DNA from: Melioribacteraceae bacterium
GTDB lineage: Bacteria; Bacteroidota; Ignavibacteria; Ignavibacteriales; Melioribacteraceae
Assembly (NCBI GenBank): GCA_021647785.1
Contig: JAKIUC010000011.1
Coordinates: 17,060 to 81,059 of the forward strand
Reading direction: 5' to 3'
DNA: 64,000 nucleotides
The number at the start of each line of letters is the position of its first letter. The stretch's first letter is position 1. Shown here piece after piece: positions 1 through 8,508 of the stretch. Under the pieces are notes generated by a model. It did no database searches and had not been told where the DNA came from. It saw only the letters and a program-made list of their open reading frames with translations. Made by a program: the position numbers and the translations under genes.

Positions 1-874
1 CAATTGCTAATGATGAACGAAATTGTGATGACAAATTCTCTTGAAAATCACTAGCAAATGTTGGCAATTCTCCCAAAAGAGATATGTCAGTATTGGTCGC
101 CGATAGATTCATAGCCATTGAGCCTGTACCAAATATATTCAAACTTGGTGTTGTAACAGTAACCCCAAGCATTAGTGGTTCCAAATTTATACTAACCCCA
201 AATTTAATTAGTGTTCTTAAATTAAAATAAGTGTAATCTTCAAAAAGTGTTACAACACTATTTGTTCCTGTAGAATCCATTGCTTGTAGCAAGACTTGAT
301 TTCTTGCGCTCTGGCTTCTGTAAGGCAAATAAAGGGTTGCACCAATTCCAATATTTTCAGAAAGTATTTTTGACCAAGAAATTCCGGGCCAAAATTCTGA
401 TAAATTTTCGTAAACAGATGCCTCGTTTGCAATGAAGGAATTTTTGGAACTTGAATATGGAGTAAAATTAAGTTCTTGAGAACCAAAATTAAAATCATAG
501 CGAGTTATATATGAAATTACAATTTGATTATCACCAAGCCATTTAAATGGTAAACGAATTGCAAAAATACCTGGCGATGCCTTAACGGAAGAAGAAGTTA
601 AATTACTTTCAGTTCCAAAAGCATTATCAATAGATATTAAATATGCCTGTATAGAATGTGTAGTAAGAATTAAAGCAGAATCTTTTGTAAACGCCATTGA
701 GCCAGGATTGTAGTATGTAGAGCTTAAATCGGAAACACCACCAACAACAAGACCGCCGAGCAGTTCACCATATGTTCCATATTGCTTTGCCCAGTATTGG
801 GTATCCTGTGCAACGGTGTGAACAGTTCCAAAAAAGAGAATGGAAGTGAGTATTAATAGTTTAAGTTGCTTCAT
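1..874 (-). CDS. Outer-membrane beta-barrel protein, 3' end cut off by window
   Basis: The reading frame is open from an ATG at 872-874 to the window edge, 291 codons visible. It begins with a lysine-containing signal peptide (MKQLKLLILTSILFF) and a likely cleavage after VAQ near residue 23. Residues about 35-60 contain GGLVVGGVSDLSSTYYNPGS, the glycine-rich stretch followed by YYNPG that is typical of FadL/OmpP1 and PorV/PorQ-like barrels, where the N-terminus plugs the barrel. The rest alternates aromatic/hydrophobic and polar residues as expected for outer-membrane strands. Substrate is unknown. The next gene, on the same strand, is another small barrel, so the two may be functionally linked; about 130 bp separate them. 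Confidence 0.7.
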   Translation of the reverse strand, partial: MKQLKLLILTSILFFGTVHTVAQDTQYWAKQYGTYGELLGGLVVGGVSDLSSTYYNPGSMAFTKDSALILTTHSIQAYLISIDNAFGTESNLTSSSVKASPGIFAIRLPFKWLGDNQIVISYITRYDFNFGSQELNFTPYSSSKNSFIANEASVYENLSEFWPGISWSKILSENIGIGATLYLPYRSQSARNQVLLQAMDSTGTNSVVTLFEDYTYFNLRTLIKFGVSINLEPLMLGVTVTTPSLNIFGTGSMAMNLSATNTDISLLGELPTFASDFQENLSSQFRSSLAI

Positions 875-1003
875 CTGTTATAGCTTTTGAATTTCGAACA
901 CCGAATAAAGAATGATGAATAATGACAGAAAAATGGTGAAGTTGTTTCCTTTGAGATTCGTTATTCAGAGTTCGATGTTCATTATTCGTTATTAATTTTT
1001 ATA

Positions 1004-1561
1004 TTAAAACCCAACACCTACGCCAACACTAATCCATGGTTCACTATTTGAATAAGGTGATTTATCGTCTTGAATTACATCCCACAATGCTTGTGCATAT
1101 GCCCAAGTGTTCCTTGTAATTTGTTGTGAATATCCAGCCCCGAGCAAAAGGAATGGCACCCAACTTCTATCACCTTCTATCAATGCTGTTCTATATTTGT
1201 AACTATAATATGCAAATTCTGCATGAAGATAAAGTGCTGGAATTACTCTAAATCGAGTAAAAACAGAACCACCATAGTTATTAGAGGTAACATCAGTAGT
1301 ATATCTTGAGTCTTTAACATATTCGTACATCAACTTAACTCCAGCAGAGAGCTTAGGAGTAACTTTATAGCCCACCATTGGTTCAAGACTAATTCTGAAG
1401 TAGTCACCAAAAAAGTTAAAACCAACAGCACCACCATAGTAAATTTTTTCAGACAAAGGGGTTTTGGGGGTTTGTTTTTGAGTTGCTGCTCTTGTAGAAT
1501 CTTGCTGAGCTACTGTAAAAGAGAATGCAGTTAATAAAAATAATAATAATAGATTTTTCAT
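1004..1561 (-). CDS. Outer-membrane beta-barrel family protein (185 aa)
   Basis: Signal peptide in residues 1-18 (MKNLLLLFLLTAFSFTVA, then QQ). The mature part is about 165 residues with repeated amphipathic strands (for example KIYYGGAVGFNFFGDYF and the C-terminal EPWISVGVGVGF), ending in an aromatic Phe as many outer-membrane barrels do. It resembles the small 8-stranded 'outer membrane beta-barrel' families of Bacteroidota. No ligand or enzyme motif is visible. It lies upstream of, and in the same direction as, the barrel gene that leaves the window. Confidence 0.65.
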   Translation of the reverse strand: MKNLLLLFLLTAFSFTVAQQDSTRAATQKQTPKTPLSEKIYYGGAVGFNFFGDYFRISLEPMVGYKVTPKLSAGVKLMYEYVKDSRYTTDVTSNNYGGSVFTRFRVIPALYLHAEFAYYSYKYRTALIEGDRSWVPFLLLGAGYSQQITRNTWAYAQALWDVIQDDKSPYSNSEPWISVGVGVGF

Positions 1562-1894
1562 AAAAACCCACGCATTTAATTAATAAATAATAATAGTAAT
1601 TTAATCAGATTTTAAGGTAGTTATCCAGTACCTTAAACGCAATAGTGGAGAGATTATCGAATTAAAACCAATTTTAAAATTGGTGTTTTAGAACTATCAG
1701 CTACTTTTTTTATATCGGACTAATTCTAAATAATTCAGCAAATTTATATTAACCCAAAAGGAGAGATATTAAAAATTATTGAGTATTTATAAATTGAAAA
1801 AATTATGTAATTTACATTATTGTTTTAGAGTTGCTAAAATATTTATTTTTCTAACTTACTTAATATCTTTTTCTTCATTACAAAAGAGGTTTTT
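1562..1894. other. AT-rich intergenic region between divergent genes
   Basis: This 333-bp gap separates two divergently read envelope genes and must hold both promoters. I see homopolymer-rich AT sequence and a purine-rich Shine-Dalgarno (AAAAGAGG) just before the ATG at 1895, but no convincing operator, RNA gene or decayed ORF. Confidence 0.5.
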
Positions 1895-2485
1895 ATGAAA
1901 AGTGTACTTAAATCAATGCTATTATTAGCCCTTCTTTTTTATGTTGCTGGATGTTCTTCCTCCACAGCAATCAATGATTTTTTTGGAATAAAGATGCCAC
2001 CAAATGAATCGGATTATTTTAAAATTGTGGCTTACACTGAATCCTCTGGAATTTCATATCAGAGTTCACCAAATATGGATCCAAATATATTTGCTTGGGC
2101 TGGCTTTGAGGGAGATATTTTAAGAGTTAAATTGGTAAACAACTCGGATGCCCCTATTGAGCTTAGTTACGATAGCGACCAGTACATAATTGTAACTAAG
2201 GAGAACGAGGAATATATTTGTATAAAAGGTGATATTATTAAGTATAGCAATTTATCACCAATAAATGAGCAAAACTCTATTGAGCTACTATTGGAGATGC
2301 CACAAAATTATTGGGAAACTGTTGGAATGAAGAACACACAATCATCAAACCAAGACTATACATTCGATGTTTGGAAAGGACAAAACACATTAGTTATTAA
2401 TGCGGAAGATGTGAAGCACATAAAAATAAATATTGGTTATACTACAAACATAATACTAAAACCTGTTCCTAAAATAGCGTTTTAG
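1895..2485 (+). CDS. Hypothetical lipoprotein (196 aa)
   Basis: Residues 1-20 form a lipoprotein signal peptide with lipobox VAGC, so the mature protein should start with acylated Cys20 followed by a Ser-rich tether. The body contains no motif I recognise; it is predicted mostly beta with acidic, Asn-rich loops. Start choice is supported by AAAAGAGG upstream. It ends two bases from the convergent gene that follows. The likely location is the periplasmic face of the outer or inner membrane. Confidence 0.6.
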   Translation: MKSVLKSMLLLALLFYVAGCSSSTAINDFFGIKMPPNESDYFKIVAYTESSGISYQSSPNMDPNIFAWAGFEGDILRVKLVNNSDAPIELSYDSDQYIIVTKENEEYICIKGDIIKYSNLSPINEQNSIELLLEMPQNYWETVGMKNTQSSNQDYTFDVWKGQNTLVINAEDVKHIKINIGYTTNIILKPVPKIAF

Positions 2486-2486
2486 A

Positions 2487-3083
2487 CTAATTGCTTCTTA
2501 CTGTAAAGAAAAGCACAACCGTTACAACAACAGCAGTAATAGCTACAATTGGTTCCAGCATACTTGGAAAAAACGGCTCTGACGGTACACTACTTTTTGT
2601 AAATGGAAGCGAGTTGTTTTCTACAAAGTTTAAACTATTATATGGAATGGTGTCTGTAATGGTATAGTAAAAAGTATCCGCACTTAAAACAGTGGATGAA
2701 TTTTTTATTGCATACTCACCACTTAAAATAAATTTTCGTTCTAAAAGATACCCTCCCAAAAGTCCATCTTTAAATAAATCAGAATAGTTAACGCTTGCCC
2801 GAAGAATTGAGTACGATATTTTATTATTTCCTTTATCAAAACTCACTGTTATTCCACTTCTAACTAATGAATTCTCAAATCTCTTATTTAAAGCTGAATA
2901 TTCTGCAACCGTTTGATATTCAACATTGTACTCAAAGGTTGAATCAGATAACTTAGAACTAATTGAGAGTGCTGAGCTATCCACGAGGGAGTTTAGCAAT
3001 TCAAGATTAGTTCTACCTTGGGTAAAAACTGAAGTAGTTAAAATTAAAAAGAAAAAAATTATTTTTGTTTTCAAAGTTATCAT
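2487..3083 (-). CDS. Hypothetical secreted protein with C-terminal membrane anchor (198 aa)
   Basis: The N-terminus (MITLKTKIIFFFLILTTSVFTQ) is a signal peptide. Residues about 172-193 (EPIVAITAVVVTVVLFFTV) form one transmembrane helix followed by a short basic tail (RSN). Between them lies a Ser/Asp-rich, beta-type domain with a run of paired hydrophobic strands. The topology suggests a periplasmic domain held by a C-terminal anchor. I do not recognise the family. The gene is convergent with the lipoprotein before it. Confidence 0.5.
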   Translation of the reverse strand: MITLKTKIIFFFLILTTSVFTQGRTNLELLNSLVDSSALSISSKLSDSTFEYNVEYQTVAEYSALNKRFENSLVRSGITVSFDKGNNKISYSILRASVNYSDLFKDGLLGGYLLERKFILSGEYAIKNSSTVLSADTFYYTITDTIPYNSLNFVENNSLPFTKSSVPSEPFFPSMLEPIVAITAVVVTVVLFFTVRSN

Positions 3084-3357
3084 CTCTTTTCCTTGTCTTA
3101 CTTCTTCTCACGGGTTATCCAAATTCTACTACGAATTTAACTAATAATTATCTTTTCTCAAAAAAGATATCGGTTAGTCGCAACTATTACAGTAAAACAA
3201 AAACTCTCTAAAAGCCAAACTTTGGTTTTAGTTTTAAAAATATTCCAAATTTTTCCCTTGTTGATATTGGTTAACTTTAACTAATTTGTGTACTTAAAAA
3301 TGGGATGCAATTTCTTTCTCTTATAATTAAGTTTGTAGGTTCACATTTAGGTTATTT

Positions 3358-4278
3358 ATGAAAAACATTAAAATAATTATTGTACTACTTTTTGGAATTG
3401 TTACTCAAAGTTTAGGACAAAACACTTATGATTTTTTAAGGGTTGATTCAAGTCCGCGTGCTGCTGCCCTTGCTGGTGCTTACGTTGCTATTAACGACGA
3501 CCCAAATATAATATTTTACAACCCTGCAGGCATTACAAATGTTGAAAATGTTCCCATCTCATTTTCATTCATGAAATATATAGTTGATATTAATTCTGTA
3601 TCATTGGCATCAACGTTTAACATTGATGGAATTGGAAAATTTGCATCATCACTGCAATATATCAATTATGGTGATTTTGAAGAACGTGATGAATCTGGAA
3701 ATAAACTTGGCAACTTTAAACCTAGCGATTTAGCACTTACTCTTGCTTATGGAAATAGCTTTGATGAAAACCTCACATATGGAATTGGATTAAAATTAAT
3801 ATATTCGAATATTGCTGATTATACTTCGCTTGGAGTTGCAGGAGATTTTGGAATACAATACTCACTCCCACAAAATGGCTGGAATTTTGGGTTGTCAATT
3901 TTAAACATTGGAAATCAATTAACATATTATAATGAGGCAAGAGAAGACCTTCCAACCTCAATTCAACTTGGTGGTTCAAAAAAACTTGAGCATATGCCGC
4001 TTCAATTGTTTTTTGCTTTTACACGGCTAAACGATGAAGACCGTTTAAAGTTTTTTAATATAGGTGCCGAGTTTACTTTAAGTAAAATTATTCAACTTCG
4101 TTTTGGTTATAATAATATTAAGAGAGAAGAATATAAAGTTGCATCTTCAGCAGGGCTTGGTGGTTTTAGTTTTGGTATTGGCATTGATGTTAAAGGCTAT
4201 GATGTGGATTATGCTTTCAATTCAATGGGTGATATTGGAACAGTACATCGTATCGGAGTTACAGCAGTAATTAGATAG
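3358..4278 (+). CDS. porQ: PorV/PorQ-family outer-membrane protein, T9SS-associated
   Basis: Residues 1-20 are a signal peptide (ending SLG, then QN). The mature N-terminus TYDFLRVDSSPRAAALAGAY followed by INDDPNIIFYNPAGI matches PorQ/PorV proteins, 14-stranded FadL-like barrels whose NPAG motif lies in the plug. PorQ and PorV cooperate with PorU and PorZ in the T9SS attachment complex that processes and anchors cargo. The length of 306 aa is close to PorQ. T9SS cargo (C-terminal sorting domains) is encoded elsewhere in this window, which fits. The distinction between PorQ and generic PorV-like proteins is not certain from reading alone. Confidence 0.7.
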   Translation: MKNIKIIIVLLFGIVTQSLGQNTYDFLRVDSSPRAAALAGAYVAINDDPNIIFYNPAGITNVENVPISFSFMKYIVDINSVSLASTFNIDGIGKFASSLQYINYGDFEERDESGNKLGNFKPSDLALTLAYGNSFDENLTYGIGLKLIYSNIADYTSLGVAGDFGIQYSLPQNGWNFGLSILNIGNQLTYYNEAREDLPTSIQLGGSKKLEHMPLQLFFAFTRLNDEDRLKFFNIGAEFTLSKIIQLRFGYNNIKREEYKVASSAGLGGFSFGIGIDVKGYDVDYAFNSMGDIGTVHRIGVTAVIR

Positions 4279-4281
4279 CAA

Positions 4282-5421
4282 TTATTTTTTACTATATGGC
4301 TCTTCAATATGTTTTTCTGCTTTCTCATGTGATTGCTGAAATTCTTTTAAGTCCAGAACCTCCTCGTAATATTTAATAGCTTTTGCTCTCTCACCTTTTA
4401 TATCATTAAGTTCTCCAAGGTACAAAAGTGAGTTTACAAGAAACCCAGATTCCAAACCTTTATCAACTACTCGTGAAAGTGAATCACAATTTGCGAAGTG
4501 TGTTTCGGCAAGTGTGAGACTATCATTTCGTTTGTAATAAACGCCAGCATAATATTCTGCTTCTCTTTTAATCATTTCTGTATAACCAGTGTAGCCCAAA
4601 TTATATTTATTTATTATGCTTGAAAACATTTTAAATGCTTCTTTATAATTATTCATTCTTACATTTATTCTCCCTCTATAACTTTCAAATCTTGGATTAT
4701 TTGGAAACTCAACATTTAACTTCGTAGCATATTCTAAAGCCCTATTGTTGTTTTTCTCGAAGGAGTAGTAGGATGTCATTAAAAAATAGAGTGCTTCGTA
4801 TTTTGCGTATTTCCCGTAATCCCCAACAAACATAAGCTGTTCAATCCCTTTCTTTTTATCTCCTTCAGGGAAAAATATCATCAGAGGTTCAACCATAGGA
4901 AACACTTCAGGAATTACTTCAGCAAAATAATTATAAATTCCAAACCCAAGAATTACATCAGTGTTTGTTGAATCGAGTTCGTATGCTAAAAAGACAAGTG
5001 GTAGAGCGTCTTTGCTATCAGCGGCAGCATCAAGCCAGTCTCCACGCAATGCAGAGAGTCTTCCCCTATACCCCAACGCTCCCCCTTTAAAAAAGATTGC
5101 ATCCACATTTGTTGGTTCGTTGTCGAGGATTTCATCACACTGTTCTATAACAACCTCTAATTTATCAACAAGAATGTCGTCATATATTTTGCTTTGCAAG
5201 TCAAGTAAAATTCGCCACCATACAATCATTGCACTAAAAAAGTTGCCAGCCGGATGCTCGGGAAAATCTTTTTTAACAATTACAAAAGTCTTTTCTGCAT
5301 CATCAAATTTAATAGAATAAATTTGATGAATTCCACTTGTTATAAGTGAGTCCAGTTTCTCCTGTTGTGCAGAGAGTGATGAAACAAATAACATTAAAAT
5401 TAACAAAAGTCTTTTTAGCAT
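4282..5421 (-). CDS. Secreted tetratricopeptide-repeat protein (379 aa)
   Basis: The signal peptide spans residues 1-18 (MLKRLLLILMLFVSSLSA). The rest is helical, with several TPR-like units; FPEHPAGNFFSAMI, NEPTNVDAIFFKGGALGYRGRLSALRGDWLDAA and FPNNPRFESYRGRINVRMNNY... carry the small-residue and aromatic spacing of TPR helices. The final unit (GERAKAIKYYEEVLDL) is a clear TPR. It probably works in the periplasm as a protein-protein scaffold. It converges with the PorQ-like gene with 3 bp between, which does not by itself imply shared function. Confidence 0.65.
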   Translation of the reverse strand: MLKRLLLILMLFVSSLSAQQEKLDSLITSGIHQIYSIKFDDAEKTFVIVKKDFPEHPAGNFFSAMIVWWRILLDLQSKIYDDILVDKLEVVIEQCDEILDNEPTNVDAIFFKGGALGYRGRLSALRGDWLDAAADSKDALPLVFLAYELDSTNTDVILGFGIYNYFAEVIPEVFPMVEPLMIFFPEGDKKKGIEQLMFVGDYGKYAKYEALYFLMTSYYSFEKNNNRALEYATKLNVEFPNNPRFESYRGRINVRMNNYKEAFKMFSSIINKYNLGYTGYTEMIKREAEYYAGVYYKRNDSLTLAETHFANCDSLSRVVDKGLESGFLVNSLLYLGELNDIKGERAKAIKYYEEVLDLKEFQQSHEKAEKHIEEPYSKK

Positions 5422-5573
5422 AATACTCTATAACTATTAAAGTGATTTAAAAAGTTACTCTAACCATTACAAAATTTCAATTCATATTTGTTTGACTCTT
5501 TATTTAATTCTATTTTAGAGTTGCAAAGTTTTTAATTACCTGTTATAAAATTAAACAATAAATAAAAACAACT

Positions 5574-7643
5574 TTGATTATATCATTCAAAAACAAATAC
5601 AACTCGTTTTCACGAAAAACCGACAGCCTATTGGAGAGGGCACATTTAACCGAACATACTTCAATGATAATAATTGCAATTATTATTGGTGTTATTGGTG
5701 GTTACGCTGCTGTTGGAATAAGATTTTTAATTGAAGAGTTTTCACAACTCTCCTATCCTGGTGGTGGTACTGTTTTAGAAAACATTATGAACACCCCTTG
5801 GTATCTAATAATTCTTGTACCAACTATTGGCGGTTTTATTGTTGGACCATTAATCTACTTCTTTGCTCCTGAAGCAAAGGGGCACGGAGTTCCGGAAGTG
5901 ATGCAGGCAATACTGTTAAAGGGAGGGAGAATTCGTCCCCGCGTCGCATTAGTAAAAGCACTTGCATCAGCAATCACAATAGGAACTGGAGGCTCTGTTG
6001 GGCGTGAAGGACCTATAATCCAAATTGGCTCAAGCATTGGTTCTACTGTTGGGCAAATATTTAAAGTGCCTCACAAAAAATTAAAAACCTTAGTTGCCTG
6101 CGGTGCTGCTGCGGGCATTGCAGCAGCTTTTAATGCACCAATTGCCGGTGCCCTTTTTGCAGTTGAAATAATTTTAATGGATTTTGCTGTAGCACAATTT
6201 TCTCCTATTGTTATTTCTGCTGTTATGGCAACTGTAATTTCACATAGCTACGAAGGTAACCTTGCGGCATTTTCAGTTCCAGCCTACGAGTACGCTTCTC
6301 CGTATGAATTAGGGTTCTATTTTATTCTTGGTGCTGCTTGTGGTTTGGTTTCTTATCTCTTTATTAAGACACTCTATTTTTCGGAAGATTTTTTTGATGA
6401 AAAAGTGAAGATTCCAGAATATCTAAAACCTGTTGTTGGTGGTGCTGGTATTGGTGTTATGGCACTTCTCTTTCCGCAAGTAATGGGTGTTGGGTACGAT
6501 TCAATAAATAACGCTCTTCTAGGAAACATGATTTGGTATGTTGCTCTTGGGTTGGTTTTCTTAAAGATTATTTCTACCTCATTAACTTTAGGGTCAGGTG
6601 GTTCTGGCGGTATCTTTGCCCCAGCTCTTTTTATGGGAGCCATGCTTGGATATTTTTTTGGGGCACTTGTTAACCAATACTTTCCTGATATAACCGCTGG
6701 GGCTGGGGCTTATGCTTTAGTTGCAATGGGCGGATTAGTTGCAGGCACAACACGTGCTCCAATTACAGCAATAATAATTGTCTTCGAGCTAACTTACGAT
6801 TACGAGATTATACTTCCATTAATGATTACTTCAATTGTAAGCCTAATAGTCTCCTCGTATTTATCACAAGAATCTATTTATACTTTAAAATTATTACTTA
6901 GAGGAATTAACATAAAAGAGGGAACAGAGACCAATGTAATGGAATCGATATATGTTAAGGATATTTACAATAAGGAATTTACTTCAATTGAAGCAACTGA
7001 TAATTTTAATAAAGTGGTTAATACGGTACTAAGCGGAAAGGGTGTTGAGTTCCCTGTTATTGATAAAAACAACAATATTGTAGGTATTATTTCAATGAAT
7101 GATTTAAAAGAATTATTCTTTGAAAAAGACTCTTTGAACTCCCTCTTAATTGCTGGTGATTTAGCAAACACAGATTTCCAAGTTTTAACTATTGAAGATA
7201 ATTGTAAGCAGGCACTGGAAATAATGAAACTTTACGATTTTGAAGCCATTCCAATTGTTGAAGCATTTAACTCCAAAATAATTATAGGAATGCTTTGGAG
7301 AAAGGATATCCAAGATGCATATCAAAAAGAGATTAACAGAATAGAGTTAACAAATAATCTTGCAAGCAGCATCTCTATGAAAGAGGAAGTAACAAATATC
7401 CATTTTATGGAAGGGTACTCGCTTGCTGAGGTAAAAGTACCAGAGTCGTTTGTTGGTAAATCGATAAAAGAGCTTAATATTAGGGCAAAATATGGAGTTG
7501 ATGTGCTTTCAATTAAAAGTGATAAAAAAAGTGGAACAAATATTAATGCAATTCCAAATCCGGATTATGTTTTTAAGAGTATTGATTCGATTGTGATTGC
7601 TGGTGAAATAAAAAAAATAAATAGAATAAAAAATCTTGATTAA
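5574..7643 (+). CDS. CLC-family chloride channel/transporter with CBS pair and RCK-C domain
   Basis: A 689-aa protein. Residues about 35-445 are the CLC membrane domain with the signature segments AKGHGVPEV, GSVGREGP (gating Glu present), GSGGSGGIFAPALFMGAMLG and TTRAPITAI. Residues about 455-585 form two CBS modules (HFE-like PVIDKNNNIVGIISMNDL and AIPIVE...IIGMLWRKD), and the C-terminus (about 605-689) resembles a TrkA/RCK-C ligand-binding domain. It moves chloride (or another anion) across the inner membrane, probably gated by nucleotide or other ligands through the cytosolic domains. The start used is TTG at 5574, because residues such as LLERAHLTEHTSM resemble the conserved pre-helix of this family; an ATG at 5664 would remove them. 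At the position of the E. coli proton glutamate the sequence reads FAVEII rather than IIEE. Confidence 0.85.
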   Translation: MIISFKNKYNSFSRKTDSLLERAHLTEHTSMIIIAIIIGVIGGYAAVGIRFLIEEFSQLSYPGGGTVLENIMNTPWYLIILVPTIGGFIVGPLIYFFAPEAKGHGVPEVMQAILLKGGRIRPRVALVKALASAITIGTGGSVGREGPIIQIGSSIGSTVGQIFKVPHKKLKTLVACGAAAGIAAAFNAPIAGALFAVEIILMDFAVAQFSPIVISAVMATVISHSYEGNLAAFSVPAYEYASPYELGFYFILGAACGLVSYLFIKTLYFSEDFFDEKVKIPEYLKPVVGGAGIGVMALLFPQVMGVGYDSINNALLGNMIWYVALGLVFLKIISTSLTLGSGGSGGIFAPALFMGAMLGYFFGALVNQYFPDITAGAGAYALVAMGGLVAGTTRAPITAIIIVFELTYDYEIILPLMITSIVSLIVSSYLSQESIYTLKLLLRGINIKEGTETNVMESIYVKDIYNKEFTSIEATDNFNKVVNTVLSGKGVEFPVIDKNNNIVGIISMNDLKELFFEKDSLNSLLIAGDLANTDFQVLTIEDNCKQALEIMKLYDFEAIPIVEAFNSKIIIGMLWRKDIQDAYQKEINRIELTNNLASSISMKEEVTNIHFMEGYSLAEVKVPESFVGKSIKELNIRAKYGVDVLSIKSDKKSGTNINAIPNPDYVFKSIDSIVIAGEIKKINRIKNLD

Positions 7644-7677
7644 TCTTTAATCTCTGTTATCTTAATTTGTTTTTCAA

Positions 7678-7702
7678 GGGGAAGATGCCCTCATTCTTCC
7701 CC
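7678..7702. repeat. Hairpin between convergent genes
   Basis: GGGGAAGA at 7678-7685 pairs with TCTTCCCC at 7695-7702 around a 9-nt loop. It sits between the CLC gene and the convergent small membrane protein gene. There is no T-run directly after either arm, so it is not a textbook intrinsic terminator. Confidence 0.5.
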
Positions 7703-7720
7703 CCAGCCCAGAAATTAAGA

Positions 7721-7978
7721 TTACATTATTTCAGAATCCTTAAAATTCTCTAAAAATTTAATAAGGGATAATAAAATAAAACCTATAAATGGAAGTATAA
7801 AATCGGTTGGTTCAAGTTGCAGTTCTTCACTTGCCTGAATAAAAACAGAAATGCTTTTGGTTGCTAATAATATGAAAAGAAAAAGGAAATACCCACCAAT
7901 ACCTGCAAGCAGTGATTTTTTAATGTTTAACATTACTGATACCTTTACTCTTTCTTCAACTACGTTATCTCTTTCCAC
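7721..7978 (-). CDS. Small two-helix membrane protein (85 aa), second gene of sigma-54-type micro-operon
   Basis: The start is a GTG at 7976-7978 preceded by AAAGGAGAT with five bases of spacing, a strong ribosome site. The first 20 residues are charged (MERDNVVEERVKVSV), followed by two hydrophobic segments at about 28-50 and 60-77 and an acidic tail. No family is recognised. It lies about 70 bp after a 28-aa membrane peptide gene on the same strand, and both are downstream of a -24/-12 promoter candidate at 8186-8203. Context suggests a stress-induced or signalling membrane protein under the NtrC-type regulator encoded at 13956-15380; that is inference. Confidence 0.6.
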   Translation of the reverse strand: MERDNVVEERVKVSVMLNIKKSLLAGIGGYFLFLFILLATKSISVFIQASEELQLEPTDFILPFIGFILLSLIKFLENFKDSEIM

Positions 7979-7996
7979 TGTATCTCCTTTAATTTC

Positions 7997-8030
7997 GGGA
8001 GAGGATGAGGTCCTGTGACGTTCCTCTCCC
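7997..8030 (-). repeat. 9-bp stem hairpin between the two micro-operon genes
   Basis: GGGAGAGGA at 7997-8005 and TCCTCTCCC at 8022-8030 form a perfect stem with a 16-nt loop, placed between the stop of the 28-aa ORF and the ribosome site of the 85-aa gene. It could be an mRNA processing or stability element, or the residue of a dispersed palindrome like the one at 29964-30036, which uses the same GGGAGAGG core. Confidence 0.5.
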
Positions 8031-8047
8031 TTAAATTGTGCCCCAAC

Positions 8048-8134
8048 CTAATTTTTTATAACTTTTATATACCAATAGGTGTAAAGCGATACACTTAGCA
8101 ATAACACTACTGATGTTACTAAAATAATATTCAT
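8048..8134 (-). CDS. 28-aa single-helix membrane micropeptide
   Basis: An ATG at 8132-8134 has GGGGAGGAAAGA directly upstream, the strongest Shine-Dalgarno in the neighbourhood, and the frame ends at TAG 8048-8050. The product is one hydrophobic helix (NIILVTSVVLLLSVSLYTY) with a short basic C-terminus (IKVIKN), typical of single-span regulatory micropeptides. It is the first gene after the -24/-12 promoter candidate at 8186-8203, with a leader of roughly 45 nt. It is too short for family assignment. The ribosome site and promoter make it more credible than the overlapping 66-aa frame, which I reject. Confidence 0.6.
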   Translation of the reverse strand: MNIILVTSVVLLLSVSLYTYWYIKVIKN

Positions 8135-8185
8135 TCTTTCCTCCCCAGCTTTTATGAAGAACGCTTTGTTCTACAGCACTATACA

Positions 8186-8203
8186 ATACAATGATAGTGC
8201 CAA
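8186..8203 (-). promoter_or_regulatory. Sigma-54-like -24/-12 promoter, copy 1
   Basis: Read on the minus strand: TTGGCAC-N5-TTGTAT. The GG and the downstream GT are 10 bases apart, matching the sigma-54 consensus TGGCAC-N5-TTGCW except for C to T in the -12 dinucleotide. The predicted start site is near 8176, about 40 nt before the 28-aa ORF. The same arrangement is conserved in copy 2 at 11499-11516. Confidence 0.6.
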
Positions 8204-8263
8204 TTAAAATAATCTCTTTTTTGAAGCCCAAAAGACCTTTTGCTTATTGTATAACATCCATAA

Positions 8264-8321
8264 TTAAAGAACACTTTAAAGTTTCATTAAAGGATACTTT
8301 AAAAATTAAAGGTTACTTTAA
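8264..8321. promoter_or_regulatory. Three tandem TTAAAG-N4-CTTTAA dyads (probable activator sites), copy 1
   Basis: Perfect dyads at 8264-8279, 8287-8302 and 8306-8321, with starts spaced 23 and 19 bases. They lie about 95-140 bp upstream of the predicted leftward start site, the usual place for enhancer sites bound by NtrC-class activators. The dyad symmetry suits a dimeric Fis-type helix-turn-helix such as the one ending the regulator at 13956-15380. Confidence 0.65.
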
Positions 8322-8508
8322 AGTGTTTTTCTCTTTTATTTTCTCTATTCTTAGTAAACTATTGTTTTGTTAATCATAAAATGACTAATAGACCCAACAT
8401 TGCAGAAAACCTTGAAAAGGAAAGTGTGTAACCATTCTGCTTGAGTTGTTTGATATACTTACGTTTTAATTGGGGCAAGTTATTTACTTACCCCATAATT
8501 CTATTTCC

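Larger units (their letters stand above)
8166..8332. repeat. Duplicated regulatory module, copy 1
   Basis: About 167 bp that recurs at 11479-11644 in the same orientation with a constant offset of 3313 bp and only one small gap. Residues 8234-8272 are identical over 39 bases to 11547-11585. The module contains a leftward sigma-54-like promoter at its left end and three inverted-repeat sites at its right end. Confidence 0.85.

Noticed and set aside
7678..7702. Intrinsic terminator between the CLC and small-protein genes
   Set aside because: The stem is good but no T-run follows on either strand; listed only as a hairpin.
8031..8231. 66-aa minus-strand ORF over the copy 1 promoter module
   Set aside because: It runs through the -24/-12 element, has no ribosome site and conflicts with the well-started 28-aa ORF in another frame.
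8381..8431. Short plus-strand ORF (about 16 codons) right of copy 1
   Set aside because: No ribosome site and no counterpart after copy 2, where the kinase gene starts further on.
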